From Flavobacteriaceae bacterium (lineage in GTDB: Bacteria > Bacteroidota > Bacteroidia > Flavobacteriales > Flavobacteriaceae): a stretch of DNA of 33,199 nucleotides. A program made the position numbers and the translations under genes. The notes below the pieces were generated by a model. The model searched no databases. It was not told where the DNA came from and saw only the letters and a program-made list of their open reading frames with translations. Of this stretch, positions 1 through 9,348 are shown in pieces; the stretch's first letter is position 1; each line of letters opens with the position of its first letter. Where the stretch lies: assembly GCA_029246125.1 (NCBI GenBank), contig JAQWNZ010000001.1:1-33199 (forward strand). Reading direction: 5' to 3'.

Positions 1-2
1 CT

Positions 3-2258
3 TCAAAAAAGCAAATTATAGATTATTTACTCCCAGAATTTCTTTCATTGTTTTTAAATATAAAAAAAGAGGTAGGCTTTTACTTACTAATAGAAAAAAC
101 ACTTAAATATTGGACTCCTAGATTGATTTTACAACAAATTGAACAAGGATTAGAAGTGCTTCAAAATGAAAGAGAAATCAGGCTTCTTGGAGAGTTTAAT
201 CATAAAATCAGTTTATTGGTTCAAGCTGAAGATGCACCCTATATTTATGCCCGTTTAGGTGAACGCTATCAGCATTATTATTTAGATGAATTTCAAGACA
301 CCTCATTACTTCAATGGTCCAATTTAGTTCCTTTAATTGGAAATACACTTGAGTCTGAGTCATTGTCAGGTGAACAAGGATCACTTGTTTTGGTTGGTGA
401 CCCTAAGCAAGCTATTTATCGATGGAGAGGGGGTGATATTATGCAGTTTATCCAACTTTTGAAAAAACAATCAAACCCATTTCAAATAGCGCCTCAGATA
501 AAACGTTTGGAAGTTAATCATCGTTCAGACGCTGCAATCGTATCTTTTAATAACAGTTTTTTTTCTCATTTGACAACTGCTTTAGAAAGTCAAGAAATCG
601 AATCAATTTACGGTGAAGAATGCCAACAGCAGTTTAAAAATACAGGCGGATTTGTACAGATAAAAGCTATTCCAAAAGGGGGAAATCAGAAAGATAAAAT
701 ACCACTTTACATCAGAGAAACTATTTCAGCAATAAATAAGGCAAAGGAGCATGGGTTTGAGAAAAATGAAATTGCAGTTTTGGTTCGTTTAAAGAAACAA
801 TCGATTGCTATAGGTGAGGGTCTGATTGCTCAAGGATATGATATTCTTTCCTCAGATTCACTAGCGGTAGGAAATTCAACTCAAGTTCAAACAATACTGG
901 CAGTTCTCAAACTCTTAATTCGACCAAATAATGCAGCTCAACATAAAATTATTTTTGATGAATTTTGGAAATTTGAGGAAAGTATACATGATGATTATCA
1001 TCTTATTGTTAGTAGTCTAATTCATCTTCCAACCTACGAATTCTTCAATCAATTAAATAAAATATTAAGTTCAAATTTCAATCCTAAAGAACTACTTGGA
1101 TTGTCTTTGATCGAGTCTGTAGATTTCATTATTGCATCTTTTCACCAACTTGACTCCAACGATCCTTTCGTTTTAACTTTTATGGAGGATGTCTTTGAAT
1201 TTTCTTCACAAAAAGGAACTTCACTTTTAGAGTATTTATCCCATTGGGAGATTCAATCAGAAAAGCTACTTTTATCAACTCCTGATAACACCGATGCAAT
1301 CTCTATAATGACAATCCATCAGGCAAAAGGACTAGAATTTCCTGTTGTTATTTTACCTTTTATGGATTCTCCACTTCATCCAAATTTAAAAGAGAAAATT
1401 TGGTATTCATTTCGAAATTCTACTGTAGCAAATGTCCAATGGGGATGGTTTAACTTTTCAAGGCAATTACCACTCTACGGGAGTGATGGAGAAGCCCTTT
1501 ATAACGAGCAGCTTTTGTCCCAAGAGCTGGATGCATTGAATGTTCTTTATGTTGCATTGACAAGAGCTAAAAATCAACTTTATATTTTGACTCAGGCAGT
1601 TGATGTGGGTGGGTCTATAACATATGCAGATTTATTTGACTCATATATAATGGCACAAGGTAAAAAGTTAGATGAAAATTCCCCTTTTGAATTAGGGGAT
1701 CCAGAAGCTACTAAATCAAATAGAGAAGACTCGAAGGAAGAGAAAGAGCTGCATATATATTTAGGTATTTCCAATAGGTGGAAAGAAAATTTAATTGTTC
1801 CTTCTAGTGTTTCCAATGAGATTTTGATCGCACAAGAAAAAGGATTACTCATCCACGAACTTTTAGCGAAAATTAAAAATAAGGAGATGTTTAGAGAAGT
1901 TGTGGAAGAAGAAATAAACTCTAAACTACTTTCGGAACTCAACATACAAGAGCTGAAAGAAACAGTCAATCAAATTATTACACACACACAGTTGAAAAAG
2001 TATTTTGAGGGAACTGATCAAGTGCTATGCGAGCAAGAGATTCTGATCCCCAATGGACCAACTTTACGACCTGACCGGATTAACATTTCCCAAGAAGGTA
2101 GAGCAACAATTTTAGATTATAAAACAGGAATTCCGAGAGCTGAGGATAAAATACAGGTTGAGACTTATGCAGAGGCTTTAAGAGCGTTAGGGTTTAATCA
2201 TATATTTTCAAAATTGGTATACATTGATAAGGAAATTAAAGTGATTTCCATAGGTTAG
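3..2258 (+). CDS. UvrD/AddA-like helicase-nuclease, C-terminal part (5' end truncated by window edge)
   Basis: Motifs DEFQDT, VGDPKQAIYRWRGGD, TIHQAKGLEFPVVILPF, YVALTRAKNQLYIL, and a C-terminal PDRI...ILDYKTG nuclease motif. The frame stays open upstream of the listed TTG start to the window edge (SKKQIIDYLLPEFLS-LFLNIKKEV). Confidence 0.9.
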   Translation, partial: SKKQIIDYLLPEFLSLFLNIKKEVGFYLLIEKTLKYWTPRLILQQIEQGLEVLQNEREIRLLGEFNHKISLLVQAEDAPYIYARLGERYQHYYLDEFQDTSLLQWSNLVPLIGNTLESESLSGEQGSLVLVGDPKQAIYRWRGGDIMQFIQLLKKQSNPFQIAPQIKRLEVNHRSDAAIVSFNNSFFSHLTTALESQEIESIYGEECQQQFKNTGGFVQIKAIPKGGNQKDKIPLYIRETISAINKAKEHGFEKNEIAVLVRLKKQSIAIGEGLIAQGYDILSSDSLAVGNSTQVQTILAVLKLLIRPNNAAQHKIIFDEFWKFEESIHDDYHLIVSSLIHLPTYEFFNQLNKILSSNFNPKELLGLSLIESVDFIIASFHQLDSNDPFVLTFMEDVFEFSSQKGTSLLEYLSHWEIQSEKLLLSTPDNTDAISIMTIHQAKGLEFPVVILPFMDSPLHPNLKEKIWYSFRNSTVANVQWGWFNFSRQLPLYGSDGEALYNEQLLSQELDALNVLYVALTRAKNQLYILTQAVDVGGSITYADLFDSYIMAQGKKLDENSPFELGDPEATKSNREDSKEEKELHIYLGISNRWKENLIVPSSVSNEILIAQEKGLLIHELLAKIKNKEMFREVVEEEINSKLLSELNIQELKETVNQIITHTQLKKYFEGTDQVLCEQEILIPNGPTLRPDRINISQEGRATILDYKTGIPRAEDKIQVETYAEALRALGFNHIFSKLVYIDKEIKVISIG

Positions 2259-2321
2259 ATAATTCCTGGATTTATGAAAGTTCATATAAAAACTCATGAC
2301 CGACTTTATAATATCTAAACA

Positions 2322-5051
2322 ATGCAATCTTTTCTAAATGACGTTGCGAAAAAAATAATAAACTCTACTAAAGATTTGAGTCAGATAAGGATTATTGTTC
2401 CTACTATACGAGCAATAAAATTCTTAAAAGAAGCAATAAAAAATGAACTTGAAGGAGTAGCTTTCGCCCCCCAAATACTAAGTATAGAGGAATTTATATA
2501 TGATTTATCTGGGGTTGAGAAAGTGACAAATATTGACCTACTTTTTACTTTTTACAAAATATATCAAGAACATACTCCTAAAAAAGAGCAAAACTCTTTT
2601 GATCAGTTCCTAAATTGGGCACCTTTACTCCTTCAAGAGTTTAATGAAATAGATGCGCAGATGGTTGATGCCAATTTGATTTTCAGTTTCATGGGAGCGG
2701 TTGAAAAAATTGAGGAGTGGGACCCAAAAAAATTGGGGGATTTAGGCAAACAGTTTTTTAAATTCCAAGAAATGGTACCACTGTATTACAATCAACTCTA
2801 CAAGAAGCTCCAAAGTCAACAGCTCGGCTATTCTGGGCTACAATATAGAGAGGCCACTCAAAATTTAGGGCATTATATTCTATCTGCAAACCCTTTCCAC
2901 TTTTTCGTCGGATTTAATGCACTTACCAAAGCAGAAGAAGTAATTATTCAAGAATTAATTGCTGAAGAAAGGGCTACAATTTTGTGGGATCTAGACAAAT
3001 ATTTTTATGAAGACCCCTACCATAGTGCAGGTCATTTCATCAGAACTTACATTAAAGAATGGACCTTTTTAAAGCAAGAGTTTACCTCACAATTTTCCAA
3101 TCATTTTTCAAAAAATAAACAAATTGAAATAATTAATGTAAGTAAAAACCTATCCCAAGCCATTGCTGCGGCTCAACTTGCTATTGAGACCTATCTTAAA
3201 AACCCTGATGACTCCATTGTTATTGTTTTAGGAGATGAGAGACTTTTACATCCAATCTTGACGTCTATCTCCTCGGAGGGAATTCCATGGAATGCCTCAA
3301 TGGGGTATCCATTAAAGAACTTTGGATCCGGGAAGTTTTTTTTAAAACTCTTGGAGTTGCTAAAAACGAATATTGATGGGAGTTATCCCTTATCAGCGGT
3401 CGAAGCAATTATTGAAGAAAGGACAGTAATGACCCTTTTGGAAGCTTCAGGAATTCCAATAAAAAAAATAATTAAACAACAGAAAGTCCAACGCAGCTCA
3501 AATTTAAAATCAAAGCATGTTTTAGGAAAATCAGTAATAGGAGATCTTATTTTCATGCCTTTTGAAACCTCTATTTCTCTAATAGAGAGAATGCTATCAC
3601 TTTCTGAAATAATTAAAGAGTATTTGATTTTAAATAAGTTTTCAAATCTGGAGATTCATTGCATAACGCAAATAAGTGTTATGTGGAGGGACTTATTCAA
3701 TATAAATCAATCTACCCCTGTATTAAAAAAAGTAAAAGACATTGAGTTGTTATTTTCAAAATTACTTGACAATGAGACTTTAGACTTAAAAGGTGATCCA
3801 TTTAAAGGGGTTCAGATCATGGGACTTTTAGAAACACGAATTTTAGATTTTGATCACGTAATAGTAACTCATGTAAATGAAGGAATTCTTCCTTACGGTA
3901 AAACTCTTTTCTCTTGGATTCCATTTGATGTGAGGAAAAAGTTTGGATTTAATACCTTTATTGAACAAGATCATTTGTATGCATATCACTTCTTTAGATT
4001 ACTTCAACGCGCAAAAAAAATTAGTTTGTTTTATAATGATGCTCCTGAAGGTCTTTTTTCAGGAGAAAAGAGTCGATTTTTAATGCAGCTAGAATATTTC
4101 AAAAGACCAAATCATAACCTGAGTTTAAAACACTTGAATTTTAAACTTGAGAGACAAAATAAAGACATTAAAAAAGCAATTAAAACCCCAGCGGTAATGA
4201 ATCAACTAAACGAAGTTGGTATTCAAGGATTTTCTCCCTCTTCTTTAACACAATATATCCGTGATCCTTATCTTTTTTATGAACAACGACTTTTAAAAAT
4301 CAAATTAAACGACGAAGTTGAAATCGATATAAATGCTGCAGAAAAAGGAACAATTATCCACGAGGTTTTGGAAAACTTGTATAAACCTTATTTAGGCGAA
4401 GTGTTATCTTATAAAGATTATGAGGAAATCTTAAAAATGCTTCCTGAAAAAGTAAACTCGAGTTTTAAAAAACAATACCAAAAAAGATCTCTTTTTACAG
4501 GGAAGAATTACTTAATTTATGAGATTACAATACGTATACTGAAGAAATTTATAGAAGGTGAAAGAGACTTCGTGAAAAAAGGTAATGAGATTATCATAAG
4601 AGGATTGGAAAAGAAATTTTATGAAGCTGTTTTTATCCCAGAATTAAATCAAGAGATTTTTCTGAAGGGAACCATAGATCGGATTGATACTTTAAACGGT
4701 ATCAGCCGAATTATAGATTATAAAACAGGAAATATTAGCTCTGCTGATTTGAGTTTTAAAAGTTGGGAGGAACTGATAAGCCTCCCTAAAAAAGCAGCTC
4801 TTTTTCAGGTAATGCTTTATGCTTATGCACTAAAAAATAAATTAAAAAATAATACTATATATTCTGGAGTAATTCCGCTTAAGAATTTTGACAATCAATT
4901 TTTAGCAGTCCATCAAAAGCAGGGAAGAATCAAGAAACCACTCACAATTGATACAGACGTTTTAAATGATTTTGAAGAAGAGCTATTCAAATTATTAAGA
5001 GAAATTTTTAATTCAAATATACCCTTCGTTGATAAGACTAATAAAATTTAA
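2322..5051 (+). CDS. AddB-like PD-(D/E)XK nuclease family protein
   Basis: 909 aa, immediately downstream of the AddA-like gene; C-terminal GTIIHEVLENLY ... GTIDRIDTLNGISRIIDYKTG nuclease motif; N-terminal degenerate helicase-like region. Confidence 0.85.
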   Translation: MQSFLNDVAKKIINSTKDLSQIRIIVPTIRAIKFLKEAIKNELEGVAFAPQILSIEEFIYDLSGVEKVTNIDLLFTFYKIYQEHTPKKEQNSFDQFLNWAPLLLQEFNEIDAQMVDANLIFSFMGAVEKIEEWDPKKLGDLGKQFFKFQEMVPLYYNQLYKKLQSQQLGYSGLQYREATQNLGHYILSANPFHFFVGFNALTKAEEVIIQELIAEERATILWDLDKYFYEDPYHSAGHFIRTYIKEWTFLKQEFTSQFSNHFSKNKQIEIINVSKNLSQAIAAAQLAIETYLKNPDDSIVIVLGDERLLHPILTSISSEGIPWNASMGYPLKNFGSGKFFLKLLELLKTNIDGSYPLSAVEAIIEERTVMTLLEASGIPIKKIIKQQKVQRSSNLKSKHVLGKSVIGDLIFMPFETSISLIERMLSLSEIIKEYLILNKFSNLEIHCITQISVMWRDLFNINQSTPVLKKVKDIELLFSKLLDNETLDLKGDPFKGVQIMGLLETRILDFDHVIVTHVNEGILPYGKTLFSWIPFDVRKKFGFNTFIEQDHLYAYHFFRLLQRAKKISLFYNDAPEGLFSGEKSRFLMQLEYFKRPNHNLSLKHLNFKLERQNKDIKKAIKTPAVMNQLNEVGIQGFSPSSLTQYIRDPYLFYEQRLLKIKLNDEVEIDINAAEKGTIIHEVLENLYKPYLGEVLSYKDYEEILKMLPEKVNSSFKKQYQKRSLFTGKNYLIYEITIRILKKFIEGERDFVKKGNEIIIRGLEKKFYEAVFIPELNQEIFLKGTIDRIDTLNGISRIIDYKTGNISSADLSFKSWEELISLPKKAALFQVMLYAYALKNKLKNNTIYSGVIPLKNFDNQFLAVHQKQGRIKKPLTIDTDVLNDFEEELFKLLREIFNSNIPFVDKTNKI

Positions 5052-5127
5052 AGAATTGTTGTTTAACTACTAATTAGTACATTTTTATTTAATTTAGCAT
5101 TAATCATTGCTTTACTATATTTGATTT

Positions 5128-6066
5128 ATGAGTAAAAAGGACGATTTTGATAAAATTGATAAAAATAAAGACGGGTATATCTCGAGAGAAGAGTATGCCG
5201 ATGCAAATAATTCTGCAGGGATTGAAAAAGAAAACTTAAACTGGTTTTTACGACTCATTACTTTAGGAGATCGATTTGATATAAAAGATTTTTGGGATCG
5301 TGTTAAAAAGTCAATCGTAGAATTTATAATTCTTGTTTTTGGTGTGACTGTTTCTTTTGGAATTGAACAGCAAGGCGGCGAGTCAGATAATAGAAATGAC
5401 GGTATTGAAAATTTAAATAATTTAAGAGAGGAAATTGATAAAATGATTACTTACACAGATGCCTACATCGAGCAAGTTGAATGGGTGACTGAGCTTTATC
5501 AAAAACAATACGACAAATGGGAAAAAGATAATGATAGTATTTTCATCGATTATCAAGATGATGAAGAAGAGCCAAGTGGGAAATATTATTTTTCTCCGAT
5601 GGGAATGTATACTCAAAGAGATCCTTTTGATCCCCCTCGAGTCAATTTTGATGCAATAAAATTAGATGGAACTTTTCGTTTAATGCCAAAAGAAGTTGGT
5701 TTAAAAATGACTGAAATTTACGATGGAACTGAGCTAAGGTATTTAATAGAAAATACCGGTAAAAACGAAGAGCGATATGTAAATCAGTTTGTTAATCGAA
5801 TTGCAAATAAATGGGTTTACGACTTACCATGGGTTGATGTTGATTATAATGAATTTTGGATAGAAAACAGAAAGTATATCCAAAATGATAAATTCATTAA
5901 ATATAACCTATATAAAAGAATAGATCTATGGGAGTGGAGTGTAAAAGGGCAGTTGCAGGAATATAGAACATCTTTAACTGAAAGTACCGAATTGTTAGAC
6001 TCAGTCATCGCTGTAAGAAACAGCGAATATGAATTTATTTGGTGGGTTTTAAATCCTAAGGATTAG
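5128..6066 (+). CDS. EF-hand-containing putative single-pass membrane protein of unknown function
   Basis: N-terminal DKNKDGYISREE fits the EF-hand loop consensus (D-x-N-x-D-G-x-I-x-x-x-E); one hydrophobic segment FIILVFGVTVSFGI, then a long acidic domain without a recognised motif. TATATTTG (TAnnTTTG) lies at 5116-5123. Confidence 0.8.
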   Translation: MSKKDDFDKIDKNKDGYISREEYADANNSAGIEKENLNWFLRLITLGDRFDIKDFWDRVKKSIVEFIILVFGVTVSFGIEQQGGESDNRNDGIENLNNLREEIDKMITYTDAYIEQVEWVTELYQKQYDKWEKDNDSIFIDYQDDEEEPSGKYYFSPMGMYTQRDPFDPPRVNFDAIKLDGTFRLMPKEVGLKMTEIYDGTELRYLIENTGKNEERYVNQFVNRIANKWVYDLPWVDVDYNEFWIENRKYIQNDKFIKYNLYKRIDLWEWSVKGQLQEYRTSLTESTELLDSVIAVRNSEYEFIWWVLNPKD

Positions 6067-7525
6067 ATTTATTAATTAAATCTGCAACTAATTCTCCAGA
6101 AACAATACTTGGGGGAACACCAGGTCCTGGAACAGTTAATTGCCCAGTAAAAAATAGATTATTTACTTTAGAGCTTTTCAGTTTTGGCCTCAAAAACGAT
6201 GTTTGAAGTAATGTATTTGCTAAACCATATGCATTACCCTTATAAGAATTATATTCATTTATAAAGTCGTTGACGCAAAATGACTTCTTATAAATAATAT
6301 TACTTCTGATTTGCTGATTTGTTATTTTCTCAATCCTATCGATAACAATATCAAAATACTTTTCTCTTAAATCTTGGGTGTCTTCTAAACCAGGCGCTAT
6401 AGGAATTAATATAAAACCATTTTCACATCCTTCGGGGGCTGTGTGGCTATTAGTGATTGAAGTAAAATTTGCATAAAAAAGCGGTTTTGAAGGCCATTTA
6501 GGATCTTTATAAATCTCTTTTGAATGCAAGTTGAAGTCAGTATCAAAAAATAAATTATGATGGGTTAAGTTTTTTAGTTTTTTATTAAAACCCAAATAAA
6601 ACAGTAATGATGAAGGAGCTAATGTTTTGGAAGACCAATATTCTTTTGAGTACTGTCGTTCAGACTTTTGGAGTAATTTTTCAGTATGATTATAATCTGC
6701 ACCTGACAAAATATATTTACTATTTATTATTTTATCATTTACCATAATTCCTATTGCAGAATTATTTTTTGTTATTATTTGAGAAACATTTGATTTTTTA
6801 TAATATTTCACGCCCAAGGACTCACCAATTGAAATCATGGCTTTTACAACATCATAAAAACCATTATTTGGTTGCCAAGTCCCCAATCCGAAATCTGCGT
6901 AATTCATGAAATTATAAAATGCTGGAGTATTTGATGATTCAGCACCCAAAAATAATACTGGAAATTCTAGGATTGATCTTAATTTCGGGTTTTTAAATCT
7001 TTTATGTACTTGTTTTTTTATATTGGTAAAAAAATGACCGATCCTTTTAATTGTATCTAGTGAAATTAATTCTAGTGGTGAATTCCCGGGCATTTTATAC
7101 AGCATATCTGTAACGGCTATTTTGTAATTTTCTTTAGCCATATTTATAAATTTTAACAATTCTATTGAACTACCCTCTTCCTCTTTTTCGAAGACATCAC
7201 ATATTTTCTCTAATTCGTCTGGAATTGCTATATAATCATCATTTCCAAAATAAACATGGTATGCAGGGTTTAATTTTTTTAAGTTGTAGAAGTCGCTGCT
7301 TTTTTTGTCAAAATCATTAAAAAACTTTTCAAAAACATCTGGCATCCAATACCAGCTTGGTCCCATATCAAATGTAAAGCCTTTATCTTTAAACTGTCTA
7401 GCTCTACCACCAAACTCAGAATTTTTCTCAAAAACACTTACTTCATATCCAGTTTTAGCTAAATAACAAGCAGCAGAGAGAGATGAAAATCCGGACCCTA
7501 TAATCGAAATTGTTTTTTTCATCAA
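6056..7525 (-). CDS. crtI: CrtI-type phytoene desaturase / carotenoid amine-oxidase-fold desaturase
   Basis: N-terminal ISIIGSGFSSLSAACYLAKTGYEVSVFEKNSEFGGRARQF dinucleotide-binding motif; FDMGPSWYWMPDVFEKFF; C-terminal NLFFTGQLTVPGPGVPPSIVSGELVADLI. Confidence 0.9.
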   Translation of the reverse strand: MMKKTISIIGSGFSSLSAACYLAKTGYEVSVFEKNSEFGGRARQFKDKGFTFDMGPSWYWMPDVFEKFFNDFDKKSSDFYNLKKLNPAYHVYFGNDDYIAIPDELEKICDVFEKEEEGSSIELLKFINMAKENYKIAVTDMLYKMPGNSPLELISLDTIKRIGHFFTNIKKQVHKRFKNPKLRSILEFPVLFLGAESSNTPAFYNFMNYADFGLGTWQPNNGFYDVVKAMISIGESLGVKYYKKSNVSQIITKNNSAIGIMVNDKIINSKYILSGADYNHTEKLLQKSERQYSKEYWSSKTLAPSSLLFYLGFNKKLKNLTHHNLFFDTDFNLHSKEIYKDPKWPSKPLFYANFTSITNSHTAPEGCENGFILIPIAPGLEDTQDLREKYFDIVIDRIEKITNQQIRSNIIYKKSFCVNDFINEYNSYKGNAYGLANTLLQTSFLRPKLKSSKVNNLFFTGQLTVPGPGVPPSIVSGELVADLINKSNP

Positions 7526-7533
7526 TAAGACAA

Positions 7534-7566
7534 CAAAAATAATCCAAAATGAAGGATAAAAAACAA
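7534..7566 (-). promoter_or_regulatory. Candidate Bacteroidota promoter for crtI-like gene (TTTG-N21-TATTTTTG)
   Basis: Minus strand TTTG (7566-7563), 21-nt spacer, TATTTTTG (7541-7534), 8 nt before the crtI start codon. Confidence 0.5.
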
Positions 7567-7587
7567 ATTATTGAAAAGAAAATTAAT

Positions 7588-8304
7588 TTATTTAACTGCC
7601 CACACAATTCCTCGGGTAATCAAATCCCAAGCTTCAGGAATTTCAAATATATCTTTAGAATGTCCCAACGAAGAATAAAAAACACGACCTTTCCCATAAG
7701 GTTTTTTCCAGACTACAGGCATTTCTACACCATCAATCCACTCATCGTGATCTGCATTAAATTTTGTTGTAGCAAGAACTCTAATCATAGGATCAATATG
7801 CATATAATATTGTTCAGTTATGAGTTCGAAATCATCTATTCCCTGAGTAATTGGATCGGTTTTATCCGAAATATTTACTTTATACTTTACCTGGCCCCCT
7901 GGATGATTTACAAATTGACCTCCAATCATGTATTGATATTCAGTATCATTTCTAAACGAGTCTCCTAGTCCTCCATGGCATCCTGCTAAGCCAACACCAC
8001 TGGCAATAGCTTTTCTTAATCCTTCAGATTCTTTTCTGCTTATTTTACTCATTGTGATATGTTGAACAACCAAGTCTAATGAAGCCATTAAATTTTTATC
8101 TCTATACGATGAGGTGGTTTTAGAGAGAGTTACATTAGCCTCCCGTTCTTCTAGCCATGAAACTATTTTTTTTGCGAAAAACTCAGGTTTATGGCCTTCC
8201 CAACCTCCGTATACTACAAGTATTTTTTTTCCTGCAAGTGTAGGTTGAGACATTACATTTAAACTGCAAAAAAATAAGGCAAAAATGAAATTTATTTTTT
8301 TCAT
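7588..8304 (-). CDS. ThuA domain-containing protein, probably secreted
   Basis: ILVVYGGWEGHKPEFFAKKIVSWLEE, GVGLAGCHGGLGDSFRNDTEYQYMIGGQFVNHPGG, WKKPYGKGRVFYSSLGHS are ThuA-like. The track start (8328) is a TTG; the ATG at 8304 gives a clean signal peptide MKKINFIFALFFCSLNVMSQ. Confidence 0.88.
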   Translation of the reverse strand: MKKINFIFALFFCSLNVMSQPTLAGKKILVVYGGWEGHKPEFFAKKIVSWLEEREANVTLSKTTSSYRDKNLMASLDLVVQHITMSKISRKESEGLRKAIASGVGLAGCHGGLGDSFRNDTEYQYMIGGQFVNHPGGQVKYKVNISDKTDPITQGIDDFELITEQYYMHIDPMIRVLATTKFNADHDEWIDGVEMPVVWKKPYGKGRVFYSSLGHSKDIFEIPEAWDLITRGIVWAVK

Positions 8305-8331
8305 CTTTGAGATATGAGTATTGAGCAAAAT

Positions 8332-9024
8332 TTATTTTTTAGAGTTGATGATTTCTTCTACAAATGATGCGCTTATAATTCCTGTGGGGATAGCAACTAT
8401 TCCGATACCTACCAATGAAATTATCGATGCAAAAATTTTACCCCATATTGTTATTGGGACTATATCTCCATAACCAACTGTAGCCAATGATATAGTTGCC
8501 CACCAAACAGATGCCGTAATACTTGAGAATACTTCAGGCTGTGCTTTGTTTTCAAGGAAATAAATTGCAGATGCTGAAAAAAGAATTGTTATAATAGAAA
8601 GGAAAAGTGTAAACATTAGTTCACTTTTTACAGCAGAAAGCGCTTTAATAAACAATTTAAGTGACTTACTTTCTCTTCCTAGTTTAAACACTCTAGTAAG
8701 CCTAAACAAACGAAGTATTCTGAAAAAACGACCATCTAAAAGGACAAATTGTTTTACATAAAAAGGAAGGATTGAAATTAAATCAATGAATCCAAAAAAA
8801 CTAAAAACATAGTTTTTCACCCCCTCCCATTTACTTTCCTTATAACTTATAACTATCCTGTAAATGTATTCAAATGAAAAAATGAGGATTGAGATCAATT
8901 CAAAATAATAGAAGAATTTAGAAAATTGAACCTGGATAAAGTTATGCGACTCTAGGACCATCGCAATGATATTTGCAATAATAAGGACATAGATAAAAAT
9001 GTCAAATCGATTAATTTTTTTCAT
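8332..9024 (-). CDS. Voltage-gated ion (K+) channel family protein
   Basis: Selectivity filter TVGYGD; S4-like RFFRILRLFRLTRVFKLGR; several TM helices. Track start 9048 is a TTG; ATG at 9024 (MKKINRFDIFIYVLII) is more plausible. Confidence 0.9.
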   Translation of the reverse strand: MKKINRFDIFIYVLIIANIIAMVLESHNFIQVQFSKFFYYFELISILIFSFEYIYRIVISYKESKWEGVKNYVFSFFGFIDLISILPFYVKQFVLLDGRFFRILRLFRLTRVFKLGRESKSLKLFIKALSAVKSELMFTLFLSIITILFSASAIYFLENKAQPEVFSSITASVWWATISLATVGYGDIVPITIWGKIFASIISLVGIGIVAIPTGIISASFVEEIINSKK

Positions 9025-9241
9025 TAGATGTATTTTATGAAGATTCAAAATACAAACTTTTTGAATATATATATAATTTAATTTTAATTTATAACTAAAT
9101 GATTTTCAGATAGATAAATTATTTTAAGATAATCTTAAATATTAATTTGATCATTTCACAAAAAAATAAAAACAAAATCACAGTTTGTGTAACCTTTTTT
9201 ATATATTTTTAAGCAAGTTTAAATTCAATTTAGTTTTATAG

Positions 9242-9301
9242 CGTCTCTGTAGAATTATTCCCTAAAGTTAAATTCTAAAATCTATTGCAGAGACGTTTTT
9301 T
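9242..9301 (+). terminator. Structured terminator-like element (8-bp outer stem, 6-bp inner stem, T-run) in divergent intergenic region
   Basis: CGTCTCTG (9242-9249) pairs with CAGAGACG (9288-9295), followed by TTTTTT (9296-9301); TAGAAT (9250-9255) pairs with ATTCTA (9272-9277) directly inside. Confidence 0.6.
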
Positions 9302-9348
9302 ATTGTAAATTTTTATTAAATAACATTTTAAATTACCCATATTCTTGG

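Noticed and set aside
1592-1969. 125-aa minus ORF
   Set aside because: Antisense shadow of the AddA-like coding region; Ser/Phe-rich low-complexity composition.
1978-1990. Short CA microsatellite (ACACACACACA)
   Set aside because: Only about 5 repeat units within a conserved CDS; too short to support phase variation.
7549-7968. 139-aa + strand ORF
   Set aside because: Fully antisense to the well-supported ThuA gene and the crtI promoter region; composition is not protein-like.
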